From an uncultured Flavobacteriaceae bacterium (GTDB taxonomy: Bacteria; Bacteroidota; Bacteroidia; Flavobacteriales; Flavobacteriaceae): DNA of 6,449 bases. The stretch's first letter is position 1; each line of letters starts with the position of its first letter. The DNA lies in contig CAMZMA010000118.1 in assembly GCA_947311815.1 (NCBI GenBank), positions 1-6,449 of the forward strand, read 5' to 3'. A program made the translations under genes and the position numbers. Below, piece after piece: positions 1 through 4,808 of the stretch. The notes beneath the pieces were generated by a model. It was not told where the DNA came from. It saw only the letters and a list, made by a program, of their open reading frames with translations, and ran no database searches.

Positions 1-81
1 AAATATATAGGAGTAGGAGAAGGAATTGACGATTTACAAGTGTTTAACAAGCACGAATTTGTAGATTCTTTTTTTAAGTAA
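1..81 (+). CDS. ftsY: FtsY signal recognition particle receptor, C-terminal end (partial)
   Basis: Only the last 26 codons and the TAA stop are in the window; the gene begins to the left. The visible peptide starts KYIGVGEGIDDLQVF and ends VDSFFK. This matches the end of the FtsY GTPase (NG) domain, where the Y-I-G-x-G-E-x-I-x-D-L pattern is strongly conserved (E. coli FtsY has RYIGVGERIEDL). FtsY is the membrane-associated receptor that docks SRP-ribosome complexes and hydrolyses GTP together with Ffh. The rimO start lies 54 nt downstream on the same strand with no terminator between, so the two are probably cotranscribed. The family call is confident for so short a piece because the motif is distinctive; nothing can be said about the rest of the gene. 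Confidence 0.87.
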   Translation, partial: KYIGVGEGIDDLQVFNKHEFVDSFFK

Positions 82-135
82 ATCAGCACTTTTAATACTT
101 TAATCTTTGAATTTTTAATATTTCAATAAACTACA

Positions 136-1446
136 ATGCGTACAAAATCCATCAAAAAAAACAAAATAAACGTAGTTACTTTAGGGTGCTCTAAAAACAT
201 CTACGACTCAGAAATTTTAATGGGGCAATTAAAAGCCAACGGGAAAAATGTAGTGCATGAAGATGTAAATGATGATGAAAATATTGTGGTCATTAATACT
301 TGCGGATTTATAGGAAAAGCCAAAGAAGAAAGTATCGACACTATTTTACATTATGCACAACGTAAAGAAGCGGGCGAAATTGATAAAGTATTTGTTACAG
401 GATGTTTGAGTGAGCGGTATAAACCCGATTTAGAAAAAGAAATTACCAACGTAGATCAGTTTTTTGGCACGCATGATTTACCTAATTTACTCAAAGTTTT
501 AGAAGCCGATTATAAGCACGAATTAATAGGAGAACGCTTAACAACTACGCCAAAACACTACGCGTATTTAAAAATTGCCGAAGGTTGTGACAGACCGTGT
601 TCGTTTTGTGCCATTCCGCTAATGAGAGGCGGACATGTTTCTACTCCGATAGAAGAAATAGTAATTGAAGCCACTAAATTAGCCGAAAAAGGTATCAAAG
701 AAATTATGTTAATTGCTCAAGATTTAACGTATTACGGATTAGATATTTACAAAAAAAGAGCTTTGGCAGATTTACTAAAAAAATTGGTAAAAGTTGACGG
801 TATTGAGTGGATCCGTTTGCATTATGCGTTTCCGTCTGGTTTTCCGATGGATGTTTTAGAAGTAATGAAAAACGAACCTAAAATTTGTAATTATTTAGAC
901 ATTCCGTTACAGCATGTAAATACCGAGTTGCTAAAATCGATGAAACGAGGAACAACTCGCGAAAAAACGATTGACTTGATTAAAAAGTTTAGAGCAGCAG
1001 TACCAAACATGGCAATTAGAACCACGTTAATTGTTGGGTATCCAGGAGAAACCGAAGAAATGTTTCAAGAACTCAAAGATTTTGTAGAAGAAATGCGTTT
1101 TGATAGAATGGGAGCTTTCGAGTATTCTCATGAAGAAAATACAGGAGCTTTTGTTTTAGAAGATGATGTGCCAGAAGATGTGAAATTTCGTAGAGTAAAT
1201 GAAATTATGGAAGTGCAAAGTCAGATTTCATGGGAATTAAATCAGCAAAAAGTAGGAAAAACCTTTCGATGTTTATTCGATAGAAAAGATGGCGAGTATT
1301 TTTATGGACGTACCGAATTCGACTCGCCCGATGTAGACAATGATGTACTTGTAAATGCTACCAAACATTATATAAAATTAGGCGAATTCATCAATATTAA
1401 AATCAACGAAGCAGGCGATTTTGATTTGTACGGAGAACCTGTGTAA
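136..1446 (+). CDS. rimO: RimO, ribosomal protein S12 (uS12) methylthiotransferase
   Basis: A radical-SAM enzyme that adds a beta-methylthio group to a conserved aspartate of ribosomal protein S12, using two 4Fe-4S clusters and SAM in the cytoplasm. The 436-residue protein is full length for the family. The N-terminal UPF0004 domain starts with VVTLGCSKN and supplies three cluster cysteines (C18, C56, C90). The radical-SAM cluster motif CxxxCxxC is C151-C155-C158 in EGCDRPCSFCAIP. The TIM-barrel segments LIAQDLTYYG (about 192-201) and DIPLQHVN (about 255-262) are typical of RimO. The C-terminal 65 residues or so form the TRAM domain. The GCSKN and CSFCAIP forms favour RimO over the tRNA enzyme MiaB. 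The ATG at 136 is kept because the lysine-rich leader before the first domain is normal in flavobacterial homologues; the start region is A-rich with no Shine-Dalgarno site. All catalytic cysteines are present and the gene appears intact. Confidence 0.97.
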   Translation: MRTKSIKKNKINVVTLGCSKNIYDSEILMGQLKANGKNVVHEDVNDDENIVVINTCGFIGKAKEESIDTILHYAQRKEAGEIDKVFVTGCLSERYKPDLEKEITNVDQFFGTHDLPNLLKVLEADYKHELIGERLTTTPKHYAYLKIAEGCDRPCSFCAIPLMRGGHVSTPIEEIVIEATKLAEKGIKEIMLIAQDLTYYGLDIYKKRALADLLKKLVKVDGIEWIRLHYAFPSGFPMDVLEVMKNEPKICNYLDIPLQHVNTELLKSMKRGTTREKTIDLIKKFRAAVPNMAIRTTLIVGYPGETEEMFQELKDFVEEMRFDRMGAFEYSHEENTGAFVLEDDVPEDVKFRRVNEIMEVQSQISWELNQQKVGKTFRCLFDRKDGEYFYGRTEFDSPDVDNDVLVNATKHYIKLGEFINIKINEAGDFDLYGEPV

Positions 1447-1480
1447 AAACAAAAAATGAAAAGCGAAAATAGGTAATGAT

Positions 1481-1575
1481 GCTAAAAATAGTTGCTGAAC
1501 TCCTTAAGAATCTTTTGTATATTCCCTTCGTTAATCTGAAAAGGATATGGCGCTACTGAGGAGTAGCTTATTAGC
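1481..1575 (+). ncRNA. Possible structured RNA element in the rimO 3' region
   Basis: This stretch holds nested complementary blocks in the correct order for one long interrupted hairpin. GCTAA (1481-1485) can pair with TTAGC (1571-1575), GCT (1494-1496) with AGC (1565-1567), and ACTCCT (1499-1504) with AGGAGT (1559-1564). A competing local hairpin, GCTACT-GAGG-AGTAGC, occupies 1552-1567. There is no open reading frame and no clear TAnnTTTG promoter box just upstream. Followed 14 nt later by a strong terminator, it could be an independent small RNA or a folded 3' UTR of rimO. The blocks are short and separated by unpaired stretches, so chance is not excluded. I do not recognise a known RNA family. 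Confidence 0.3.
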
Positions 1576-1588
1576 GGTAAAGATAAAC

Positions 1589-1637
1589 CTAGTAATAAAA
1601 AAAGGACTTTTTTTGAGAGTCCTTTTTTTATTACTAG
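1589..1637. terminator. Bidirectional intrinsic terminator between convergent genes
   Basis: A perfect 20-bp inverted repeat (1589-1608 with 1618-1637) encloses a 9-nt loop. The core AAAAAAAGGACT pairs with AGTCCTTTTTTT, so each strand places an A-tract before the GC part and a T-tract after it. This is the classic layout of a terminator working in both directions. It lies 142 nt after rimO and 57 nt after the end of the convergent oxidoreductase gene and would end both transcripts. Confidence 0.9.
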
Positions 1638-1694
1638 TAAGATTATGGCTTCGAGAATTAGAATAATACTCTTGTTTTATAAAGAGAAAACACT

Positions 1695-2906
1695 TTATAC
1701 CTTTCCGTTTAAATAATCTTGTAAATAAGAGAAACGTTCAGTTAATTTACCGTTTTCAGTCATTTTTGCACGTGATAAAACACCATCTTTATCATTATTG
1801 AAAAAAGCAGGAATTACGTGTTGCAAAAACATTTCTCCAAAACCTTCGCTGGCATCTTTGGGTAATTCACACGGTAAATTATCAACTGCCATGACAACAA
1901 TCGACTCTTTATCTTTAAAATCTACTTCTTTTTCTGTTTGCGGATGATAGCCGTAAATAGGATTTGCAATAGTAGATGGTTTTATAGTAGAAGCCACAGG
2001 GCCATCAATATCACACGAAACATCTGCTACATATTTGATGTTGAAATCGGGCAATTTGGCGTCTTCTCTTGTAAATAAATACGGAGAACCATCGCCATAA
2101 AAATGACCTGCAATAAAAAAGTCGGTTACCTTTGCGAAACGCATAAAATCAGATTCGTAATTTTCTGGATACTTATAAAAATCATGTCTATCCAGTATTT
2201 TTCCATCTTTTCGTTTGTTGTAATCTAATACATCAATCAAACAATATACGGGTTCAGCAAATGTTTTTTGTATATAATCATTTACCGAAACTTTGGTAAT
2301 ATTCATGGCATCTAACATTTCTTTAGCTCCGTGCATTACTTTTCCGCTTCCTGTTAATAAAATTTTAAGATTCGGTAATGTCGATTTTATTTTTTGCAAC
2401 TCAACTATCAATTCTTTTTGATCGTGTAGCGTTTCTGCTTTTGGTAATTGAAAACTGTTTGTTGTTAGTCCGATAGCTCTAAATCCGTTATAAGCACCTA
2501 CAATTCCTGCATAACGTCCAAAGCCAATTAAACGTGCTCCGTTTTCTTTGACAATGGTTTCGTGATCGTAAAATTCAATATTTTTACTGATAAAGGCCTG
2601 TAGTAATTTTCGGTTATAAGGTTGTTTTTTGATGGTGTGACTAAAGAAAAAATATTTTTTATTGGGTATGAGTGCATCAACTGGTACTTCTTTTACGCCA
2701 ATCATTACATCGCAATCAGATACATCATTAGTTACTTCAAATCCTGCGTCTTTATAAGCATCATCAGAAAATACTCGAATATCAGAGCTTTCTATTTTGA
2801 TGGTAGCCTTGGGGTGTTTTTTTTGTAATTCTTTTAATTCTGATGGTGAAAAAACGACTCTTCTATCGGGCGGATTTTTACGTTCTTTAATGATGGCAAA
2901 CTTCAT
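1695..2906 (-). CDS. NAD(P)-dependent oxidoreductase, saccharopine dehydrogenase (LYS1)/alanine dehydrogenase-like
   Basis: A 403-residue protein of the AlaDH/PNT superfamily, closest by eye to lysine-forming saccharopine dehydrogenase of the yeast Lys1 type. Shared landmarks run along its length. IGVKEVP (70-75) carries K72 and FFSHTIKKQ carries H90, matching the catalytic lysine and histidine of Lys1. GFGRYAGIVGA (128-138) matches the AFGFYAGFAGA segment. A glycine-rich dinucleotide-binding turn GSGKVMHGA (186-194) follows, then VADVSCDIDGP (293-303) and AVDNLPCELPKDAS (340-353), the counterparts of VVDVSADTTNP and SIDHLPSLLPREAS. It is slightly longer than Lys1. The substrate is unproven: bacterial members are variously annotated as alanine dehydrogenase or generic oxidoreductase. 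The gene stands alone, convergent with rimO, and ends at the shared terminator. The ATG at 2906 is preceded by an A-rich region and a plausible promoter. Confidence 0.75.
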   Translation of the reverse strand: MKFAIIKERKNPPDRRVVFSPSELKELQKKHPKATIKIESSDIRVFSDDAYKDAGFEVTNDVSDCDVMIGVKEVPVDALIPNKKYFFFSHTIKKQPYNRKLLQAFISKNIEFYDHETIVKENGARLIGFGRYAGIVGAYNGFRAIGLTTNSFQLPKAETLHDQKELIVELQKIKSTLPNLKILLTGSGKVMHGAKEMLDAMNITKVSVNDYIQKTFAEPVYCLIDVLDYNKRKDGKILDRHDFYKYPENYESDFMRFAKVTDFFIAGHFYGDGSPYLFTREDAKLPDFNIKYVADVSCDIDGPVASTIKPSTIANPIYGYHPQTEKEVDFKDKESIVVMAVDNLPCELPKDASEGFGEMFLQHVIPAFFNNDKDGVLSRAKMTENGKLTERFSYLQDYLNGKV

Positions 2907-2931
2907 ATTTTATTTTGGTATAAATTTTGCT

Positions 2932-2962
2932 CGAAGATATTAGATTTTATAAAGTTATACAA
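2932..2962 (-). promoter_or_regulatory. Candidate Bacteroidetes-type promoter for the oxidoreductase gene
   Basis: On the minus strand, TATCTTCG (2932-2939) matches the Bacteroidetes -7 box TAnnTTTG at all but one fixed base. A TTG (2960-2962) lies 20 bp upstream, at the usual distance of the -33 element. Transcription would start near 2925, giving a leader of roughly 18 nt before the ATG at 2906. The match is imperfect and rests on consensus alone. Confidence 0.45.
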
Positions 2963-2973
2963 TAGTTTTTTTA

Positions 2974-2981
2974 TACTTTTG
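2974..2981 (+). promoter_or_regulatory. Bacteroidetes -7 promoter box TACTTTTG
   Basis: TACTTTTG is an exact match to the TAnnTTTG box used by the primary sigma factor in Bacteroidetes. No good -33 TTG is seen upstream. Transcription would start around 2986-2989, at the first bases of the folded element that follows (GCGTTAGGG), which supports the call. It could drive that small RNA alone or also a precursor of the tmRNA downstream. Confidence 0.55.
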
Positions 2982-2986
2982 CATCT

Positions 2987-3073
2987 GCGTTAGGGATTGC
3001 TGCGGCATCCTTTTTATTGTTCATTGAGCGGAGTCGAAATGAACAATAAAAAGATATAGCGAAAAGCCCGACC
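2987..3073 (+). ncRNA. Probable small structured RNA (flavo-1-like element)
   Basis: Starting about where the TACTTTTG box would place initiation, this non-coding stretch can fold into one rod of three stacked helices. GGG (2993-2995) pairs with CCC (3067-3069). TTGCT (2997-3001) pairs with AGCGA (3058-3062), including one G-T pair. A perfect 16-bp stem (3010-3025 with 3038-3053) carries a 12-nt loop, GAGCGGAGTCGA. The pattern GCGTTAGGGATTG...GCGGCATCC...AGATATAGCG...AGCCCGACC resembles from memory an abundant flavobacterial intergenic element, possibly the published flavo-1 motif; that identification could not be verified here. It overlaps the first copy of the 20-bp loop repeat. It has no coding potential on the plus strand, and its function is unknown. 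Confidence 0.5.
3022..3041 (+). repeat. REP-like repeat CATTGAGCGGAGTCGAAATG, copy 1
   Basis: The first of two identical 20-bp copies 57 bp apart. It forms the tip of the 16-bp hairpin of the upstream small RNA: the 12-nt loop GAGCGGAGTCGA plus the four closing pairs on each side. I recall very similar sequences (TTGAGCGAAGTCGAA variants) scattered between genes in many flavobacterial genomes, where they behave like repetitive extragenic palindromes. Confidence 0.75.
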
Positions 3074-3078
3074 ACCTG

Positions 3079-3098
3079 CATTGAGCGGAGTCGAAATG
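3079..3098 (+). repeat. REP-like repeat CATTGAGCGGAGTCGAAATG, copy 2
   Basis: This is identical to the copy at 3022-3041 but sits on a different stem. CCACCTGCATT (3072-3082) pairs with AATGTAGTTGG (3095-3105) with one mismatch and one G-T pair. The loop is the same 12 nt, GAGCGGAGTCGA. Conserved loop on unrelated stems suggests that the loop with its closing pairs is the unit being copied or selected. Confidence 0.75.
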
Positions 3099-3101
3099 TA
3101 G

Positions 3102-3134
3102 TTGGGAACCTGCCTGCGGCAGGTAGACGCCCAA
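3102..3134 (+). repeat. Nested GC-rich hairpin in the ssrA leader
   Basis: ACCTGCC-TGC-GGCAGGT (3108-3124) is a perfect 7-bp hairpin. It is enclosed by TTGGG (3102-3106) pairing with CCCAA (3130-3134). The CCTGCC/GGCAGG palindrome is, from memory, another common intergenic repeat type in flavobacteria. It lies 30 nt before the tmRNA 5' end and lacks a T-tract, so it is not a standard terminator. Confidence 0.6.
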
Positions 3135-3163
3135 GTTAAAGAAAATAGTTCATTGAAAATATT

Positions 3164-3554
3164 GGGGACGACTGGTTTTGACAGCAAGATCAGTGAAATT
3201 GTAAGCATACCGAGGAATGAAATTAATACTCGTACCACTTATTTCAACTTTTTAAACGGCGAAGATAACTACGCTTTAGCTGCTTAATCCGAATCATAGT
3301 AGGATAAGCCTCGGCACACAAGGTGTGCAAGCTGAATGTCCACAAAAAGCCTTGGTTTATGGCGTTTTACTTTTGGGCATCGTAAAAATAAACATAGAAA
3401 ACTTGAAGCTTCGGCAGGTTTTTGAAACTAAAGAAGATAGGCAAATAGTAGGTTGTTTTTGGTCAGCTATTTGATGAAAATGAATCAAAAACTACGTATG
3501 TAGAAAGCACTTTGACTGCTTGTTTGGACCCGAGTTCGATTCTCGGCGTCTCCA
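3164..3554 (+). ncRNA. ssrA: Transfer-messenger RNA (tmRNA)
   Basis: tmRNA with SmpB rescues ribosomes stalled on broken messages and tags the unfinished protein for degradation. The 5' end GGGGACGACTGG and the 3' end form the tRNA-like part. GGGGACG (3164-3170) pairs with CGTCTCC (3547-3553), with one G-T pair, to make the acceptor stem. CCGAG-TTCGATT-CTCGG (3530-3546) is the T-arm with its standard loop. A3554 is the discriminator base; CCA is not encoded (CAA follows), so it must be added enzymatically. The tag frame starts at GGC 3258 and the pseudoknot domain follows it. At 391 nt it is normal for a one-piece bacterial tmRNA. No TAnnTTTG box lies just upstream of 3164, so transcription may come from 2974 with 5' processing. 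The 3' end is a common integration target, and mobile-element genes follow at once. Confidence 0.96.
3258..3287 (+). other. tmRNA tag-peptide frame (GEDNYALAA)
   Basis: The reading frame inside ssrA encodes Gly-Glu-Asp-Asn-Tyr-Ala-Leu-Ala-Ala followed by TAA (3285-3287). The G-E-x-N-Y-A-L-A-A form is the usual Bacteroidetes tag (Bacteroides GETNYALAA, Porphyromonas GENNYALAA). The terminal LAA directs tagged proteins to ClpXP-type proteases. The resume codon is taken as GGC by comparison with those tags; it has no start codon because translation is switched in from the stalled message. Confidence 0.9.
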
Positions 3555-3560
3555 CAAATT
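3530..3560 (+). other. Presumed attachment-site end of the element at the ssrA 3' terminus
   Basis: Mobile elements that target ssrA usually recombine within the T-arm/acceptor 3' segment, so the reconstituted tmRNA end marks one att boundary. Here that segment is intact and followed by phage-type genes all reading toward it. The exact core cannot be defined because the second att copy would lie beyond the window. Inferred from context, not from a visible direct repeat. Confidence 0.45.
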
Positions 3561-3590
3561 ACCCTGTAAGTATTTTATTTACAGGGTTTT
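3561..3590 (+). terminator. Terminator-like hairpin after ssrA
   Basis: ACCCTGTAA (3561-3569) pairs perfectly with TTACAGGGT (3579-3587) around a 9-nt loop and is followed by a short T-run (TTTT at 3587-3590, then AT). It starts 6 nt after the tmRNA discriminator base and probably ends the ssrA transcript. The T-tract is weak. It could equally belong to the mobile element and work as a substitute terminator supplied on integration. Confidence 0.6.
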
Positions 3591-3599
3591 ATAAATCAA

Positions 3600-3629
3600 G
3601 GGGGAATATTAGGGGGAAGTGATAAGGGG
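3600..3629 (+). repeat. Clustered G-tracts beside the attachment site
   Basis: GGGGGAA occurs at 3600-3606 and 3612-3618, 12 bp apart, and GGGG again at 3626-3629, in otherwise very AT-rich DNA. Short direct repeats at this distance from an att core are where tyrosine recombinases and excisionases bind their arm-type sites. That role is inferred from position only. Confidence 0.4.
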
Positions 3630-3689
3630 TTTATTTTTATTATTTATAATAATTCTAAATAATTTTAGCCATTAAAAATTTTGTAAATT

Positions 3690-4055
3690 TTAATCACTCA
3701 AAGGGTCATTTTGTAATATCTGTATTGGTCGTGTTTCTTGAATATCAATACTTTGTTTTGGCTTACCGTCTATCTGTTCCATTATCATTTGAATTGCTTT
3801 TAAAGTGTTGCTATTCTTACCATTCGTTGCCAGTTGTAATAATTTTAGTGCTAAACTTTCAGAAGTTGGTATTTTAATAGTTACACTTCCGTCATCGTTG
3901 ATGCTTACTATATTTTTAGCATCTATGGTAAATTTTCCGTCAATCTCCAGTATCGTTTTTAAATCTTGTTTGATTGATAACGGTCTGCCTTTTCGGTTTA
4001 TGTTTTGAGGGTTTTTATCAAATCCTTTATTTTTAATGTTTTTGTAATTACTCAT
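3690..4055 (-). CDS. DUF5681-like phage-associated protein
   Basis: A 121-residue protein whose N-terminus contains GFDKNPQNINRKGRP (11-25), a degenerate form of the GFxKGxSGNPxGRP signature of DUF5681. Its C-terminal half has LALKLLQLATNGKNSNTLKAIQMIMEQIDGKPKQ (68-101), resembling the helical tail of that family, which often ends in a GKP motif. DUF5681 proteins are commonly found next to phage packaging genes, and a small-terminase-like or DNA-binding role has been suspected; their function is not established. The gene lies 68 nt after the TerS-like gene and is the last of the element before ssrA. No GC-rich terminator follows its stop. The ATG at 4055 follows a purine-rich stretch. A second, divergent TerS is a reasonable alternative. 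Confidence 0.6.
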   Translation of the reverse strand: MSNYKNIKNKGFDKNPQNINRKGRPLSIKQDLKTILEIDGKFTIDAKNIVSINDDGSVTIKIPTSESLALKLLQLATNGKNSNTLKAIQMIMEQIDGKPKQSIDIQETRPIQILQNDPLSD

Positions 4056-4123
4056 TTTTTCCGTTGTTATTTCGTTGTAAATTAATATTTCTTTTAAGTG
4101 GATATTTAAGCACTTATAATAAT

Positions 4124-4522
4124 CTACTTTAATTCAATATCTTTTCCGTCTATTGATAGGTGTATTGTTTTCTGCTCTTTTGTTTTTTGTTTATTGTGTT
4201 GCTCATACAAACCAACTAATTTATTTTGTTCTTGAATTGCTGTAATTTTATCACGATTAGAAGTTTCTTCGTTGTCAATAATATCTTGCAAAGTGTCTAT
4301 TTGCTTTTTTAATGTGATATGATGCGTTTTACTTATTGCATCTTGTTTGCTTTCGATATATTCTTTAATTCGTGGTATTTCGTGGATTTCCCGAAACCCT
4401 TTATCTGCTGTATTATAATCTGAATTTGTATAAATAGTCTGATATGCCTTAGTGCCATTAAATCCATTTACAAACCACTCATCTACTACTAAACAATATT
4501 TTTTAAATGTGCTATCTTTCAT
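4124..4522 (-). CDS. Terminase small subunit (TerS)-like DNA-packaging protein
   Basis: The small terminase recognises pac or cos DNA and loads it onto the large-subunit motor. This 132-residue protein has the expected build. An N-terminal helix-turn-helix (about 12-58) contains EWFVNGFNGTKAYQTIY, the common N-G-F-N-x-T-K-A-Y pattern, followed by IPRIKEYIESKQ, the usual end of this DNA-binding domain. A central helical region (about 62-110) includes NRDKITAIQEQNKLVGLYE, matching the oligomerisation helix that typically ends in LxGLYE. The tail is short and charged. Length is within the family range. No large terminase gene follows: the next gene is DUF5681-like and then the element ends at ssrA. 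That is unusual for a phage but expected for a satellite that hijacks a helper's TerL. The 5' side is the repeat-rich gap, so it is probably transcribed separately from the tight upstream gene cluster. Confidence 0.75.
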   Translation of the reverse strand: MKDSTFKKYCLVVDEWFVNGFNGTKAYQTIYTNSDYNTADKGFREIHEIPRIKEYIESKQDAISKTHHITLKKQIDTLQDIIDNEETSNRDKITAIQEQNKLVGLYEQHNKQKTKEQKTIHLSIDGKDIELK

Positions 4523-4783
4523 TTTTCTTTGTTTTATGTTTTTCTTTTTTTTGGCGAAACCTTTTTTTTCTTTTTCTTTTTAGAGTTTTTAAAGAATTAG
4601 TTTTATTTCAAATTTTACAAAAATCACTTTGTATGTTATCTTTTTAAAATACCTTTCTATAATATCTTTTTAAAGTATCTTATTATAATATCTTTTTATA
4701 GGTTGCGTACTAAATAAATGTTAAATAACACTTGTATAAAACTTAATTCACTCTTAAATAACATTTGGTTGCGTTTCTCTTTT
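4523..4783. other. AT-rich repeat-bearing gap, candidate replication origin or control region
   Basis: The 261 bp between the unknown 235-residue protein and the TerS-like gene hold no convincing gene. Next to terS is a pyrimidine-rich strand (4540-4585, purine on the coding strand). Then come five tandem 13-bp units (4637-4701) and iterons GGTTGCGTT that run on into the 3' end of the upstream gene. A TGTTA-AA-TAACA inverted repeat (4719-4730) shares TTAAATAACA with 4754-4763. A 16-bp repeat, TTTTTATAGGTTGCGT, occurs at 4693-4708 and 4781-4796. Tandem AT-rich units next to iterons are the usual parts of an origin. A terS promoter must also lie here, but I find no exact TAnnTTTG box on the minus strand; TAAAATTTG (4609-4617) is off by one base of spacing. 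Confidence 0.5.
4637..4701 (+). repeat. Five tandem 13-bp AT-rich repeats
   Basis: Five consecutive 13-mers with no gaps: TATCTTTTTAAAA (4637), TACCTTTCTATAA (4650), TATCTTTTTAAAG (4663), TATCTTATTATAA (4676) and TATCTTTTTATAG (4689). Units 1, 3 and 5 share TATCTTTTTA exactly, so there is also a 26-bp higher-order period. They resemble in size and sequence the AT-rich 13-mers of the E. coli oriC unwinding element (GATCTNTTNTTTT). The repeat is seen directly; the role is inferred. Confidence 0.8.
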
Positions 4784-4808
4784 TTATAGGTTGCGTTTTG
4801 GTTGCGTT
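4701..4808 (+). repeat. Four phased GGTTGCGTT iterons
   Basis: GGTTGCGT(T/A) occurs at 4701-4709 (last base A), 4767-4775, 4789-4797 and 4800-4808, all in the same orientation. The starts are 66, 22 and 11 bp apart, all multiples of 11, so the copies face nearly the same side of the helix. The last two lie within the final codons of the 235-residue protein gene, the others in the gap. This is typical of binding sites for a replication initiator or partition protein. Confidence 0.8.

Noticed and set aside
82..135. Separate rimO promoter
   Set aside because: TAATCTTTG is close to the -7 box but has three instead of two spacer bases and no -33 partner; cotranscription with ftsY is simpler.
2622..2828. 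68-codon plus-strand frame inside the oxidoreductase gene
   Set aside because: Antisense to a well supported conserved gene, with hydrophobic and aromatic composition typical of a shadow frame.
3014..3238. 74-codon minus-strand frame across the hairpins upstream of ssrA
   Set aside because: It covers the repeats and the antisense of tmRNA, has repeat-derived duplicated peptides (STPLNA, STPLNE), and no homology I can recognise.
3102..3287. 61-codon plus-strand open frame ending in NGEDNYALAA
   Set aside because: Its end is the tmRNA tag frame and the rest runs through tmRNA and leader hairpins; it is not a protein gene.
3584..3629. Possible G-quadruplex from four G-tracts
   Set aside because: One tract has only three G and the loops are 13, 7 and 9 nt, too long for a confident quadruplex; arm-type repeats fit the position better.
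3555..3689. Integrase gene next to the ssrA attachment site
   Set aside because: No recombinase frame exists on either strand in this gap or elsewhere in the window; any integrase would have to lie beyond 6449.
3805..4008. 67-codon plus-strand frame opposite the DUF5681-like gene
   Set aside because: Antisense shadow of a supported gene; no recognisable domain.
4095..4116. TAAGTG/CACTTA inverted repeat between the TerS and DUF5681 genes as a terminator
   Set aside because: Only 6 bp, low GC, a 10-nt loop and no T-tract on the minus strand; too weak to call.
4637..4701. CRISPR array
   Set aside because: The units are 13 bp, adjoin each other with no unique spacers, and no cas gene is near.
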